Assembly: GCA_942492445.1 (NCBI GenBank)
Contig: CALOEW010000093.1
Coordinates: 1-5,443 of the forward strand
Reading direction: 5' to 3'
DNA length: 5,443 bases
DNA from: NORP240 sp942492445
Lineage (GTDB): Bacteria; Pseudomonadota; Gammaproteobacteria; Pseudomonadales; Pseudohongiellaceae
The notes under the pieces are model-generated. The model searched no databases. It saw only the letters and a program-made list of their open reading frames with translations, and had not been told where the DNA came from. Made by a program: the position numbers and the translations under genes. Shown here one piece after another: positions 1 to 5,443 of this stretch; position 1 is the first letter of the stretch; every line of letters starts with the position of its first letter.

Positions 1-1
1 A

Positions 2-118
2 TTCATTTTTACCCTGGTGCGGCGACCTGGGATGTCCGAGGAACAGTTCGCTACTGATGCGCGGGCAGTTGACACTGACCTTCGAGCGTTAAAAGACCTT
101 CTTGAAAGGGATTCCTAG
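2..118 (+). CDS. C-terminal end of an unidentified protein, possibly SRPBCC-like (partial)
   Basis: The frame is open from the left edge to a TAG at 116-118 and gives 38 residues ending in ...DLRALKDLLERDS. The piece reads like a genuine protein tail: a short strand-like start (FIFTLVRRPGM), then an amphipathic helix rich in Asp, Glu, Arg and Leu. An RxPGMSxExFxxDARxVxxDLxxLKxLLE-type ending recalls the C-terminal helix of some SRPBCC (START-like) proteins. That is a recollection of style, and no domain core is visible to test it. The rest of the gene lies outside the window, and no terminator hairpin follows the stop directly. Coding status is fairly likely; the family is a guess. Confidence 0.5.
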   Translation, partial: FIFTLVRRPGMSEEQFATDARAVDTDLRALKDLLERDS

Positions 119-180
119 ATGAAGCATTGGAACAGACCGTGTTACATCAGAGCAAACATTCCTGGTCAGTTAAAGCCTAA

Positions 181-200
181 GGAACCTCTGATTAATTCCC
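181..200 (+). repeat. Solo terminal-repeat end related to the 3094-3356 element
   Basis: The 20 bases GGAACCTCTGATTAATTCCC match the outer end of the MITE-like element (3094-3113) at 19 of 20 positions, differing only at the sixteenth base. Similarity stops after this, and I find no inverted partner nearby. The base before GGAACC is A here and G at 3093, which supports GGAACC as the true tip. It may be the remnant end of a larger insertion sequence or of a second, decayed copy. It lies between the left-edge gene and the 3' end of the minus-strand CMD gene. Confidence 0.6.
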
Positions 201-247
201 GCAGGGATTTCCGCGCTGCTCGCTGGTGACCTCGATCCGGAGAAGAG

Positions 248-269
248 CGGGCCTCTGGCAAGAGGCCCG
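248..269 (-). terminator. Hairpin downstream of the CMD-domain gene, probable terminator
   Basis: A perfect 9-bp stem (CGGGCCTCT at 248-256 with AGAGGCCCG at 261-269) encloses a GGCA tetraloop. It starts 38 bp past the stop of the minus-strand gene ending at 307. Read on the minus strand, the hairpin is followed by CTCTTCTCC, which is pyrimidine-rich but not a clean U-run. It is therefore either a weak intrinsic terminator or an mRNA 3'-end stabilising hairpin. Read on the plus strand, no T-run follows it. Confidence 0.5.
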
Positions 270-306
270 GCTTCGTAACCTGCCCCGGCGTCGCCAACCT
301 CTCGAA

Positions 307-1581
307 TCACCGCCCTTCCAGCACCGGAAACAGCTCGTCGTCGTCCTGGGGCTGGACGCCGAGCGCGTTCAGCGTCATGGACACGAAGCGGTAGCGACCC
401 ACCGATGCCGCGATGCTGATCATCTGGTGGGTGTCGTATCGCTCCGAAAGGGTATTCCATGTGGCGTCGGAGATCATCGTGTCACGAAACATCTCGTCGG
501 CCGCGATGACAAGGGTTCGCTCGTAGTCGCTCCAGCCCGACGCTTCGCGCCCCTGGGCGATCCAGAGTGGTTCCAGCCCGTTTTCGCGGGCACGACCCAC
601 GCTGCCCACGTGCTTCGCCCACTCGTATACGGCCTGGGCGTTCCAGCCGGTGCGGAGGATAAGCAGCTCGCGGTCGTGGGGCATCAATCGCGACAGATTG
701 GGGTTGAGCGTGTAGGGCGAGCCGGATCCGAGCTGGGCAACGCGAGGGTGCCGCCTGAAGGTACGTGAAACGCGCAGCCCACCGCCCTCGAGAGGGTCGA
801 CCCTTGGCCGGGTGAGCCGCGGCTCCCGATCAGGCATGTTGATCTCGTACGCAATATCCGTGGGGAGGCGTCGTGTCGCGCCCGCATCCGCCTGGATGCC
901 GAGCGAATTGAAAATGATCGAGTGATTGACTGTCTGATTCACCGTGGCCGCGGCATCCATCATGTTGAAGAGATTGTACTCCTCCTCGAGCGCGACCCAG
1001 GTGGCGTCGGTGACAGACGAGTTCCGGAAGAGCTCGTCGGCGAGCTGGATCAGTGTCGCTTCGAACTCACTCCACCCGGCACCCCGCCCCTCCGCGACCT
1101 GGCGGATCTCCGCGACGGAGAGATCCATCAGCTCCGCTTCACGTGCGATAGTCGCCCAGATGTTGGCGCTCTGGGTAAGCCACGCCGTACGAAGGATCAG
1201 AATCGCCCGGTGCCGTGCCGGGAGCGTGGACTCCGCGGCCATGTACCGCGCGAACGGCATGATTACGTTGGCCAGGGCCGGTACCCGGAGAATCGTCCTC
1301 AGGGCGATCTCGGAGACGCCGGGGCCCATGAATTCTTCGTACGTCGCCGCCTGCTCGTCGGTCCATTGCGATTCGGGAAGAGGCGTGATCCGCGGTGTAG
1401 TCAATCGAGCCGGCTGTGGAAGCGTGCCGGGAAGGCCCGGCATGGTGGTCGCGTACGACCGGCCCGTTGGGGGGCGGGCGGAGATATCGTCTGGTGCCTG
1501 AGCAAGAACGCCCGTAGCGAAAAGGCCGAACGCGACGACGAGGGTGAATGTGGAACGCCGGACACATATCAAGGCGTTCAT
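307..1581 (-). CDS. Exported protein with two tandem carboxymuconolactone-decarboxylase (CMD/AhpD-like) domains
   Basis: The protein has 424 residues. I start it at the ATG at 1581-1579 because AGGA lies 7 nt upstream and a signal peptide follows at once: basic MNALICVRR, hydrophobic 11-26, likely Sec cleavage after VLA27. An ATG at 1668 would put 29 odd residues before the signal. Two homologous units follow. Unit 1, about 84-230, has RAILILRTAWLTQSANIWA (125-143), GWSEFEATLIQLADELF and a closing IIFNSLGIQ. Unit 2, about 265-410, has RELLILRTGWNAQAVYEWAKH (304-324), GWSDYERTLVIAADEMF and MTLNALGVQ. This is the CMD fold. The CxxC of AhpD peroxidase-reductases is absent (ANIW and VYEW stand there), so thiol peroxidase activity is unlikely. 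The substrate is unknown. The mature protein should be periplasmic or secreted, whereas classical gamma-carboxymuconolactone decarboxylases are cytoplasmic. It appears monocistronic, with no partner gene beside it and no convincing promoter in the upstream 200 bp. Confidence 0.9.
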   Translation of the reverse strand: MNALICVRRSTFTLVVAFGLFATGVLAQAPDDISARPPTGRSYATTMPGLPGTLPQPARLTTPRITPLPESQWTDEQAATYEEFMGPGVSEIALRTILRVPALANVIMPFARYMAAESTLPARHRAILILRTAWLTQSANIWATIAREAELMDLSVAEIRQVAEGRGAGWSEFEATLIQLADELFRNSSVTDATWVALEEEYNLFNMMDAAATVNQTVNHSIIFNSLGIQADAGATRRLPTDIAYEINMPDREPRLTRPRVDPLEGGGLRVSRTFRRHPRVAQLGSGSPYTLNPNLSRLMPHDRELLILRTGWNAQAVYEWAKHVGSVGRARENGLEPLWIAQGREASGWSDYERTLVIAADEMFRDTMISDATWNTLSERYDTHQMISIAASVGRYRFVSMTLNALGVQPQDDDELFPVLEGR

Positions 1582-1793
1582 CTCTCGTTCCTCGCTGAAG
1601 TAACGCCGTTTTCCAGGTCTGCAGAAGACGCTTGTGACTTTAAGCAATGATTCAGACAAATCACTCATAATCAGTCTCCAACTATAACTGTCGTTGTTGC
1701 GCGTTGACGGGTAGAAAAGCAGGCCTGAAAACTCCTTGAATCAGTTACAACAGGGATTTCACAGCGCATTGAACAGTACGTGAATGTCAGGTC

Positions 1794-1875
1794 ATGGCGA
1801 ACAATAATACGGTAATTGCTCAATTCATGAAACTGATTCCGGGACATGCATTCGACTCATTGGCGAAGCGCCACC
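1794..1875 (+). pseudogene. N-terminal stub of an IS4-type transposase
   Basis: The first 27 codons read MANNNTVIAQFMKLIPGHAF, then DSLAKRH. This closely resembles the conserved start of IS4-group transposases carrying a DUF4372-type N-terminal domain (pattern MAxxNTxxxQxLxLIPRHxFExLAxxHH). The expected continuation (a basic KxRxxxRWSQF-like stretch, then the catalytic DDE core) is absent. After the His the sequence becomes unrelated, though the frame stays open into the lipoprotein gene at 1950. I see no terminal inverted repeat, so the element's outer boundary is unknown. The assignment is from remembered family style; the stub is too short to be functional. Confidence 0.55.
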
Positions 1876-1949
1876 CACTCGTGTATGGTGTCAAATCCAG
1901 TGACTTATTCCTGAAACCCATCGAACCCGTGCACGCCCTTACGAGAATC

Positions 1950-2228
1950 ATGAAATTTGCCCCGCTCGTTGCGTTAATTCTGCTGTCAGCATCCTGCACG
2001 TCGTCAGACCGGCTGAATTTTCGCACCATGAGTACTGAAGAGCTGGCACAGTATAATCAGCCCCTCAAATACGAAGATCAGATAGTCTGCCTGCAGCAAG
2101 TTCGAATCGGAAGCCACATTAAGCAGACTGTCTGTCAGTCCCGGTTGCAACACCGGAATCGGGAAGCCGGAGTCACCGGTCAGCTGGAGGCCATAAGTTT
2201 CGACAGCACCACCATTCAGGCGTTCTGA
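1950..2228 (+). CDS. Small lipoprotein of unknown function
   Basis: The predicted protein has 92 residues: MKFAPLVALILLSASC16, then a short mature chain. Lys2, a hydrophobic run (3-12) and Cys16 form a type-II (lipoprotein) signal. The lipobox SAS-C is atypical, with Ser rather than Leu at -3. The mature part has the conserved-looking stretch RLNFRTMSTEELAQYN (21-36) and two further cysteines, IVC47 and VC62, around a basic segment (VRIGSHIKQT). This recalls small envelope lipoproteins of marine gammaproteobacteria; their function is unknown to me. The frame is open further upstream to the ATG at 1794, but those codons are an IS4-type stub plus anonymous sequence. The ATG at 1950 is chosen because it starts the signal peptide. 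Its ribosome site is weak (ACGAGAATC before ATG). The protein should sit on the outer or inner membrane, facing the periplasm. Confidence 0.65.
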   Translation: MKFAPLVALILLSASCTSSDRLNFRTMSTEELAQYNQPLKYEDQIVCLQQVRIGSHIKQTVCQSRLQHRNREAGVTGQLEAISFDSTTIQAF

Positions 2229-2391
2229 CCACGCACCGGGGCACATAAACCTTTGGCTGAGGGAAGCGACACCAATAGCGGAGGTTCGAATCCTTCACGA
2301 GTAGGATGCTCATTGACTCTTTCACCCGAATAATAGAAGCGGTTGAAACTGACGACGGGCCATCCATAGATTCGACCAGGCAGCAGATTAA

Positions 2392-2574
2392 TCATCTCAT
2401 CGCCACCATTTCTTCCTTGCCCCGGCTCGAGTCACTCATGACATCCCCATGAGTCTCCATGCAGTCAGGCCGAAGTGCCATCATCCATTCTTCAACTGTC
2501 TCTCCTTCAACAATATAGTCGCAGAGATCACACATCAATTGTTTCAACCTTCCAACCTTGGCATCGCATGTCAC
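2392..2574 (-). CDS. Small cysteine-rich protein, possible zinc-finger-like (hypothetical)
   Basis: The 60-residue frame begins with GTG at 2574-2572, with AGG 7 nt upstream. An alternative ATG at 2535 (Met14) lies downstream of a GGAAGG run. The core is MCDLCDYIVEGETVEEWMMALRPDCMETH (14-42). C15-x2-C18 and C38-x3-H42 could together bind a metal ion, and GET-x-EEW is typical of small CxxC/DUF1059-like proteins. Those usually have His where Cys38 stands and often continue past the point where this one stops (KEEMVAMR then TGA), so it may be slightly degraded or truncated. Base use is closer to protein-coding than in the surrounding decayed sequence. No neighbour suggests a role. A real gene is somewhat more likely than not; the family is tentative. 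Confidence 0.45.
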   Translation of the reverse strand: MTCDAKVGRLKQLMCDLCDYIVEGETVEEWMMALRPDCMETHGDVMSDSSRGKEEMVAMR

Positions 2575-2836
2575 CTATGAACCTGGAGCAGTTAGTCAAT
2601 ACAACCGAGTATAGAAGTTAGAATCGGCCACAAGCCGAACTTTTTATTGAGAGTCAGGCGCAGCCATTCACACAATCTCTTTAAACCAGCTATCTACTAA
2701 TATGCGCAGAAACTGTCAGAAATGAAATCTCGAGAATTTCTTCGCTACTCTTATAATGGGTCAACAGGACCGTTGTCGGATCCCCAGCGGATGTAGCGGG
2801 TTTCACTTTCCCCTGCTTTCTGGATAAGCGCAGTAG
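2575..2836. other. Non-coding or decayed AT-rich stretch
   Basis: Apart from the hairpin at 2624-2645, I see no gene, RNA or repeat. Two short plus-strand frames have coding-like codons: one from an ATG at 2722 (MKSREFLRYSYNGSTGPLSDPQRM, then TAG) and one open from 2757 in another frame (VNRTVVGSPADVAGFTFPCF...). They overlap each other and lead toward the frame at 2837-3093, as a frameshifted gene remnant would. This is suggestive only. Confidence 0.3.
2624..2645 (+). terminator. Orphan Rho-independent-terminator-like hairpin
   Basis: A 5-bp stem (TCGGC at 2624-2628, GCCGA at 2634-2638) with loop CACAA is followed by AC and five T residues. The form fits a plus-strand intrinsic terminator, though the stem is short. 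The only plus-strand gene upstream is the lipoprotein ending at 2228, about 400 bp away. It may therefore be the leftover terminator of a lost gene, or chance. Confidence 0.35.
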
Positions 2837-2908
2837 AATTCTCTCACTTTCAGTGGGATACTTTCTTCCAACAATAAGAAAAAAGAACTCCCTGTTTCTA
2901 AAAATGTT

Positions 2909-3148
2909 ATGTTCGCAGACGGAATTGGATTCAGAATACTCGGGGATGGCAGAAAAAATGTGGGAAATTGCCATCTCCAATTTTGGGACAACGAATTCCA
3001 GATCAAGGCTTGGAAGGAGAACGCGGAATATCACGTTGTGCAATCGAAAGGAAAAGCAATGTGGTATAAGTCGTACTCGGTCGAAATTACAAGGGAACCT
3101 CTGATTAAGTCCCACAACGCTCTGGCCTTCAGACAAGTCTGCTGGTGA
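2909..3148 (+). pseudogene. Short reading frame interrupted by the MITE-like element (unidentified protein)
   Basis: From the ATG at 2909 the frame gives MFADGIGFRILGDGRKNVG, then HLQFWDNEFQIKAWKEN and AMWYKSYSVEITR. It is rich in Trp, Lys and Glu, with many purine-first codons, unlike the opposing strand, which gives Phe/Leu-rich nonsense. At 3094 it enters the inserted element, which supplies about 16 foreign residues and a TGA at 3146-3148. Deleting the element plus one CAAG copy (267 bp, a multiple of three) joins the frame to RIEREYRSGNIHSVQ and a TAA at 3404-3406, for about 76 residues. The frame is open upstream to 2837, and no Shine-Dalgarno precedes 2909, so the true start is unresolved. 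I do not recognise the family. It is probably a remnant gene split by transposition. Confidence 0.4.
3094..3124 (+). repeat. Left terminal inverted repeat of the MITE-like element
   Basis: This 31-base end pairs with 3326-3356, with one mismatch at the 26th base (C here, T in the inverted right end). Its first 20 bases recur, with one change, at 181-200. Confidence 0.85.
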
Positions 3149-3325
3149 GGCGCATTGCCGCCGGCATGCGTCGGCCTGTCAAGGCAGTGCAACGAAGCCA
3201 GCGGGCTTGTCTGAAGGCCCCTTCGGGCGGGGTCTGTCGGACGTCGCTGCTTCGTTGCCGTGCTTGGCAAGGGAGTGGCCATTCCCGGCGCACGGCGCCT
3301 CACAGCAACACCCGACAGACTCCCG

Positions 3326-3356
3326 CAGAGCATTGTGGGACTTAATCAGAGGTTCC
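3326..3356 (-). repeat. Right terminal inverted repeat of the MITE-like element
   Basis: This is the inverse complement of 3094-3124 (30 of 31). It is followed directly by the second CAAG copy at 3357-3360. Confidence 0.85.
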
Positions 3357-3451
3357 CAAGGATAGAGCGTGAGTATCGTTCGGGCAACATACACTCAGTT
3401 CAATAAAAGGCTCGGCTTACGCTTGACGGATTCGATAGATTTGGTAGTGCC

Positions 3452-4072
3452 ATGATTACTGATATCGAAGACTATTTCCTTAAAGGGTGCGGGCGTTGTG
3501 AGCGCTTTGCTACACCGGAGTGTTCAACCAGGCTCTGGGCTGAAGGATTAGCGGATCTTCGCCGCATCTGCCTTGACATGGGACTTGAGGAAACCCTTAA
3601 GTGGGGGCATCCCTGTTACCTCCATGCAGGTCGCAATATTGCGATAGTTGGTGCATTTCTGGGTGATTTCCGCCTGAGTTTTTTCAACGCCGCGCTGATG
3701 CAGAACCCTGATGGTGTTCTGGAGAAGCAGGGCCCGAATACCAGGCAAGCCGACACGGTCCGCTTCACCCATGTCGCTCAGGTTGCATCGCGCGAGCAGA
3801 TCATTCGGTCCTGCCTTCGCGAAGCCATGAGCTACGCCGAAGAAGACAGGAAGCCGCCGAGAGACAACACCGAGCCGGTTCTGCCCCGGGAGTTGAAGGA
3901 AGCGCTCAACGCTGACCCGGCCCTCGCAGGCGCCTTTCAGGCGCTTACACCCGGGCGTCAGAAAAGCTACGTGATAAACATCAATGGGGCCAAGAAGTCT
4001 GAAACTCGTGTAGCACGGATTAAAAAGTTCCGTGAAAAGATACTTGCGGGTAAGGGGGCAACTGAGCGCTGA
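3452..4072 (+). CDS. DUF1801 / YdeI-OmdA family protein
   Basis: The protein is complete at 206 residues, and I see two parts. The N-terminal ~15-115 is a DUF1801-type domain with the signature LKWGHPCY (49-56), then RNIAIVGAFLGDFRLSFFNAALM and GPNTRQADTVRFTHV. The C-terminal ~145-200 is an OmdA (bacteriocin-protection/OmpD-associated) helical domain: PRELKEALNADPALAGAFQ, then LTPGRQKSYVININGAKKSETRVARI and the ending KILAGKG. This order is the usual YdeI layout, and the length is normal. The biochemical role of the family is not established. Three cysteines near the start (C13, C16, C24) form a CxxC-x7-C pattern that may be a feature of the subgroup. No signal peptide or membrane segment is visible, so it should be cytoplasmic. 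The Shine-Dalgarno before the ATG is poor (TTGGTAGTGCC). The next gene starts 34 bp downstream on the same strand with no terminator between, so co-transcription is possible. Confidence 0.9.
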   Translation: MITDIEDYFLKGCGRCERFATPECSTRLWAEGLADLRRICLDMGLEETLKWGHPCYLHAGRNIAIVGAFLGDFRLSFFNAALMQNPDGVLEKQGPNTRQADTVRFTHVAQVASREQIIRSCLREAMSYAEEDRKPPRDNTEPVLPRELKEALNADPALAGAFQALTPGRQKSYVININGAKKSETRVARIKKFREKILAGKGATER

Positions 4073-4095
4073 ATAAAATGCGTTCAGGCCGGGCC

Positions 4096-4100
4096 AGGTG
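4096..4100 (+). promoter_or_regulatory. Ribosome binding site that fixes the start at 4107
   Basis: AGGTG lies 6 nt before the ATG at 4107. The nearby ATG at 4078 runs into a stop after seven codons, and the ATG at 4131 has a poorer upstream sequence, so 4107 is preferred. Confidence 0.5.
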
Positions 4101-4106
4101 ATCCAG

Positions 4107-5443
4107 ATGCTGAACATTGAGCGGCCAGAGATGAGGCGTCCGTCCCCCGGGCTCATTCTGGTCTGTATCGCAGTCGCCATATTCCTGCTCAACAGTTCCC
4201 TGCTGTGGAGTTTTGAGCTCGATGATGCCCTGATCTATGCTCGATACATTGAGAATTTCACAGCAGGAAACGGGCTTGTCTACAACCCGGGAGAACGGGT
4301 AAACGGACTGACGTCGCCCCTGTTTGCCTACCTGGCGATCCCCATCGCCTGGGTCGTTGGCGACGCCAGGGACGCCATCATGCTGGTGTCGGTACTGGCC
4401 ATGGCCGGCTCCATGCTGGTTTTTTATTACCTGCTGAACCGGTTGCTGGATGACTCTACTGCCGCCTCGCTCAGCGCAGTTCTGGCATGTATGGCGGTCG
4501 CTTCCTATATCAATCAGGGTATGGAAACCAGTCTGTTCGTGTTCCTGTTCGCGGTTTGCTTGCAGCTCTATTTCAGCAATGCGCATCGATGGCTGGGAGT
4601 TGCACTCGGGCTGCTGATACTCACCCGACCTGAAGGTGTACTGCTGGTTCCGGCCCTGGCCATCAATACCTGTTTTTTCAAGCGCGAGTGGCCAGACTGG
4701 CGCAGTTATCTGTTTCCGTCGCTGATGGTGGCGGCACAGCTTGCCTTCAACGGGTTTTATTACGGCGAAGTCCTGCAGTCTTCGGGTGTTGCCAAGATCT
4801 ACCAGGGGCAGTCGGGGCTTTGGGCAGCCGACCATTTTCTGTTCCGACTGCTGTCACGGTTTTCTCACGGTTTTCTGCACGAGGGCAACTGGATCGTTAT
4901 GGGGCTGCTACTGCTGTGCGCGGGCTGTTCCCTTTCAGTGATCAGGGCGCGGCAGTATCTCCTGCTCACAGCAGTCTTCCTGGGTATCTATTCGGCCTTC
5001 TACCTGCTGCTGAACATTCCATCCCAGAACTGGTACTACGGTATTTATTTTTCCCTGTTCTGGAGCTATGTCGCAATCGGGTCTGCCGCAATTGCCGGCC
5101 GGCTGTCAGAAAAGGCCGGCAGAGGCTTCTACGGTCTGTTTATGGCGTCACTGCTGTTGCTGTTCATCTGGCAGGAGCCGTGGATATTGCGAACCTACGG
5201 CGCAACGATAAGGCAGGATTACCGGGCTATCGGGCAGTGGCTGGCAGTCAACACACCATCCGACTCCTCCATCGCTCTGGTCGAGATCGGTACCGTAGGC
5301 TGGTATTCTGAGCGTGAGGTAGTCGATATTCTAGGGCTGGTATCACCCGGTCTGGGTGAGTTGATCGCCCGTAATGACCTTGGCGGGTGGGCTGATCTGT
5401 ACCAGCCGGATTACATGCTGGTGCATGAGCCCCGCTGGGAACT
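4107..5443 (+). CDS. GT-C-fold multi-spanning membrane glycosyltransferase-like protein (3' partial)
   Basis: The frame is open from the ATG at 4107 to the right edge, giving 445 residues without a stop. The first membrane helix (about 16-36) is followed by an extracytoplasmic loop with the GT-C hallmark Asp pair D39-D40 in ELDDALIYARY, then NGLVYNPGERVNGLTSPL (55-72). Such DD-x5-R...NPGE-x-V-x-G-x-T loops are typical of polyprenyl-phosphate-sugar-dependent transferases of the ArnT/PMT/AftB type; the Asp pair is the presumed catalytic/metal site. Other family marks are GMET (138-141), TRPEG (173-177), YYGEVLQSSGVAK (218-230) and NWYYGIYF (308-315). I count roughly ten hydrophobic segments to residue 355. 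A soluble periplasmic tail then begins with YRAIGQWLAVNTP and VEIGTVGWYSEREVVDILGLVSPG (392-415). It probably transfers a sugar from a lipid carrier to an envelope glycan or protein on the periplasmic side. Donor and acceptor cannot be told, and no flanking polysaccharide genes are in view. The C-terminus is missing at the window edge. Confidence 0.88.
   Translation, partial: MLNIERPEMRRPSPGLILVCIAVAIFLLNSSLLWSFELDDALIYARYIENFTAGNGLVYNPGERVNGLTSPLFAYLAIPIAWVVGDARDAIMLVSVLAMAGSMLVFYYLLNRLLDDSTAASLSAVLACMAVASYINQGMETSLFVFLFAVCLQLYFSNAHRWLGVALGLLILTRPEGVLLVPALAINTCFFKREWPDWRSYLFPSLMVAAQLAFNGFYYGEVLQSSGVAKIYQGQSGLWAADHFLFRLLSRFSHGFLHEGNWIVMGLLLLCAGCSLSVIRARQYLLLTAVFLGIYSAFYLLLNIPSQNWYYGIYFSLFWSYVAIGSAAIAGRLSEKAGRGFYGLFMASLLLLFIWQEPWILRTYGATIRQDYRAIGQWLAVNTPSDSSIALVEIGTVGWYSEREVVDILGLVSPGLGELIARNDLGGWADLYQPDYMLVHEPRWE

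Larger units (their letters stand above)
3094..3356. mobile_element. 263-bp MITE-like non-autonomous element with nested inverted repeats
   Basis: The outer ends GGAACCTCTGATTAAGTCCC... (3094-3124) and their inverse (3326-3356) match at 30 of 31 positions. CAAG occurs directly outside both ends (3090-3093 and 3357-3360), as expected of a 4-bp target duplication. No transposase is encoded, so a related autonomous element would have to move it. A 4-bp duplication and GG-tipped ends would fit an IS5-group transposase (inference). Two hairpin arms lie inside: 3124-3145 pairs with 3198-3219 (20 of 22) and 3232-3249 with 3303-3320 (15 of 18). A perfect 10-bp pair (GCAACGAAGC at 3189-3198, inverted at 3249-3258) links the halves. 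The interior is much more GC-rich than its flanks. It disrupts the frame at 2909 and lies 95 bp upstream of the gene at 3452, so it might affect that gene's expression. Confidence 0.85.

Noticed and set aside
922..1650. Long plus-strand open frames opposite the CMD gene (also 226-768 and 944-1501)
   Set aside because: They lie antisense to a gene with two recognisable domains, are Arg-rich, and have no domain character. They are shadows of a GC-rich coding strand.
2280..2296. GGAGG-TTCGAAT-CCTTC, which looks like a tRNA T-arm
   Set aside because: The upstream bases do not form an anticodon arm or D-arm at tRNA spacing, no matching acceptor strand is found about 60 nt upstream, and no CCA follows. 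A chance match or unidentifiable fragment.
2690..3136. Minus-strand open frame of 148 codons
   Set aside because: Its first residues come from the inserted element, and the rest is Phe/Leu-rich antisense of the better plus-strand frame at 2909.
3423..3428. TTGACG as a -35 promoter box for the gene at 3452
   Set aside because: A -10 box at normal spacing would fall on the start codon itself and no suitable hexamer is present.
4020..4835. Minus-strand open frame of 271 codons opposite the GT-C gene, and 3548-4192 opposite the OmdA gene
   Set aside because: The plus-strand proteins carry clear family motifs over the same bases. The minus products are Gln/His/Arg-rich and unrecognisable.
4688..5311. 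Plus-strand open frame of 207 codons in another frame within the GT-C gene
   Set aside because: The frame from 4107 carries TM segments and GT-C motifs continuously through this interval.

Overview
The window looks like an accessory stretch of a proteobacterial chromosome, probably from a gammaproteobacterium. This is inferred from gene content and protein style (a short C47/C62 lipoprotein, a YdeI/OmdA protein, a GT-C membrane protein), not from any marker gene. I see no rRNA, intact tRNA, CRISPR array, plasmid or phage genes.

Left part (1-1793). The C-terminal end of a plus-strand gene enters from the left edge and stops at 118. A solo 20-base element end lies at 181-200, and a hairpin at 248-269 sits where a minus-strand terminator would be expected. 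Next comes the best-defined gene of this half, a minus-strand exported protein (307-1581) with two tandem carboxymuconolactone-decarboxylase-like domains. Its start is set back to the methionine that has a Shine-Dalgarno sequence and a signal peptide directly after it.

Middle part (1794-3451). This is a visibly AT-richer, decayed patch made of small pieces. It holds the first ~27 codons of an IS4-type transposase, open in frame into a small lipoprotein gene (1950-2228); a small minus-strand cysteine-rich protein (2392-2574); an orphan terminator-like hairpin (2624-2645); and a short plus-strand reading frame cut by a 263-bp MITE-like element (3094-3356). The element has 31-bp terminal inverted repeats (30/31), a 4-bp CAAG direct repeat on each side, and two internal hairpins. 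Removing it with one CAAG restores an open frame to a stop at 3404-3406.

Right part (3452-5443). Two plus-strand genes, 34 bp apart, could be co-transcribed. The first is a complete DUF1801/OmdA (YdeI-type) protein. The second is a GT-C-type multi-spanning membrane glycosyltransferase-like protein that runs off the right edge. It is open without a stop from 4107 to 5443.

No pathway links these genes. The main interest is the mobile-element archaeology: a structured non-autonomous element, a solo end of the same type 2.9 kb away, and a transposase stub beside a lipoprotein gene. I found no convincing evidence of a new multi-gene defence or metabolic system.
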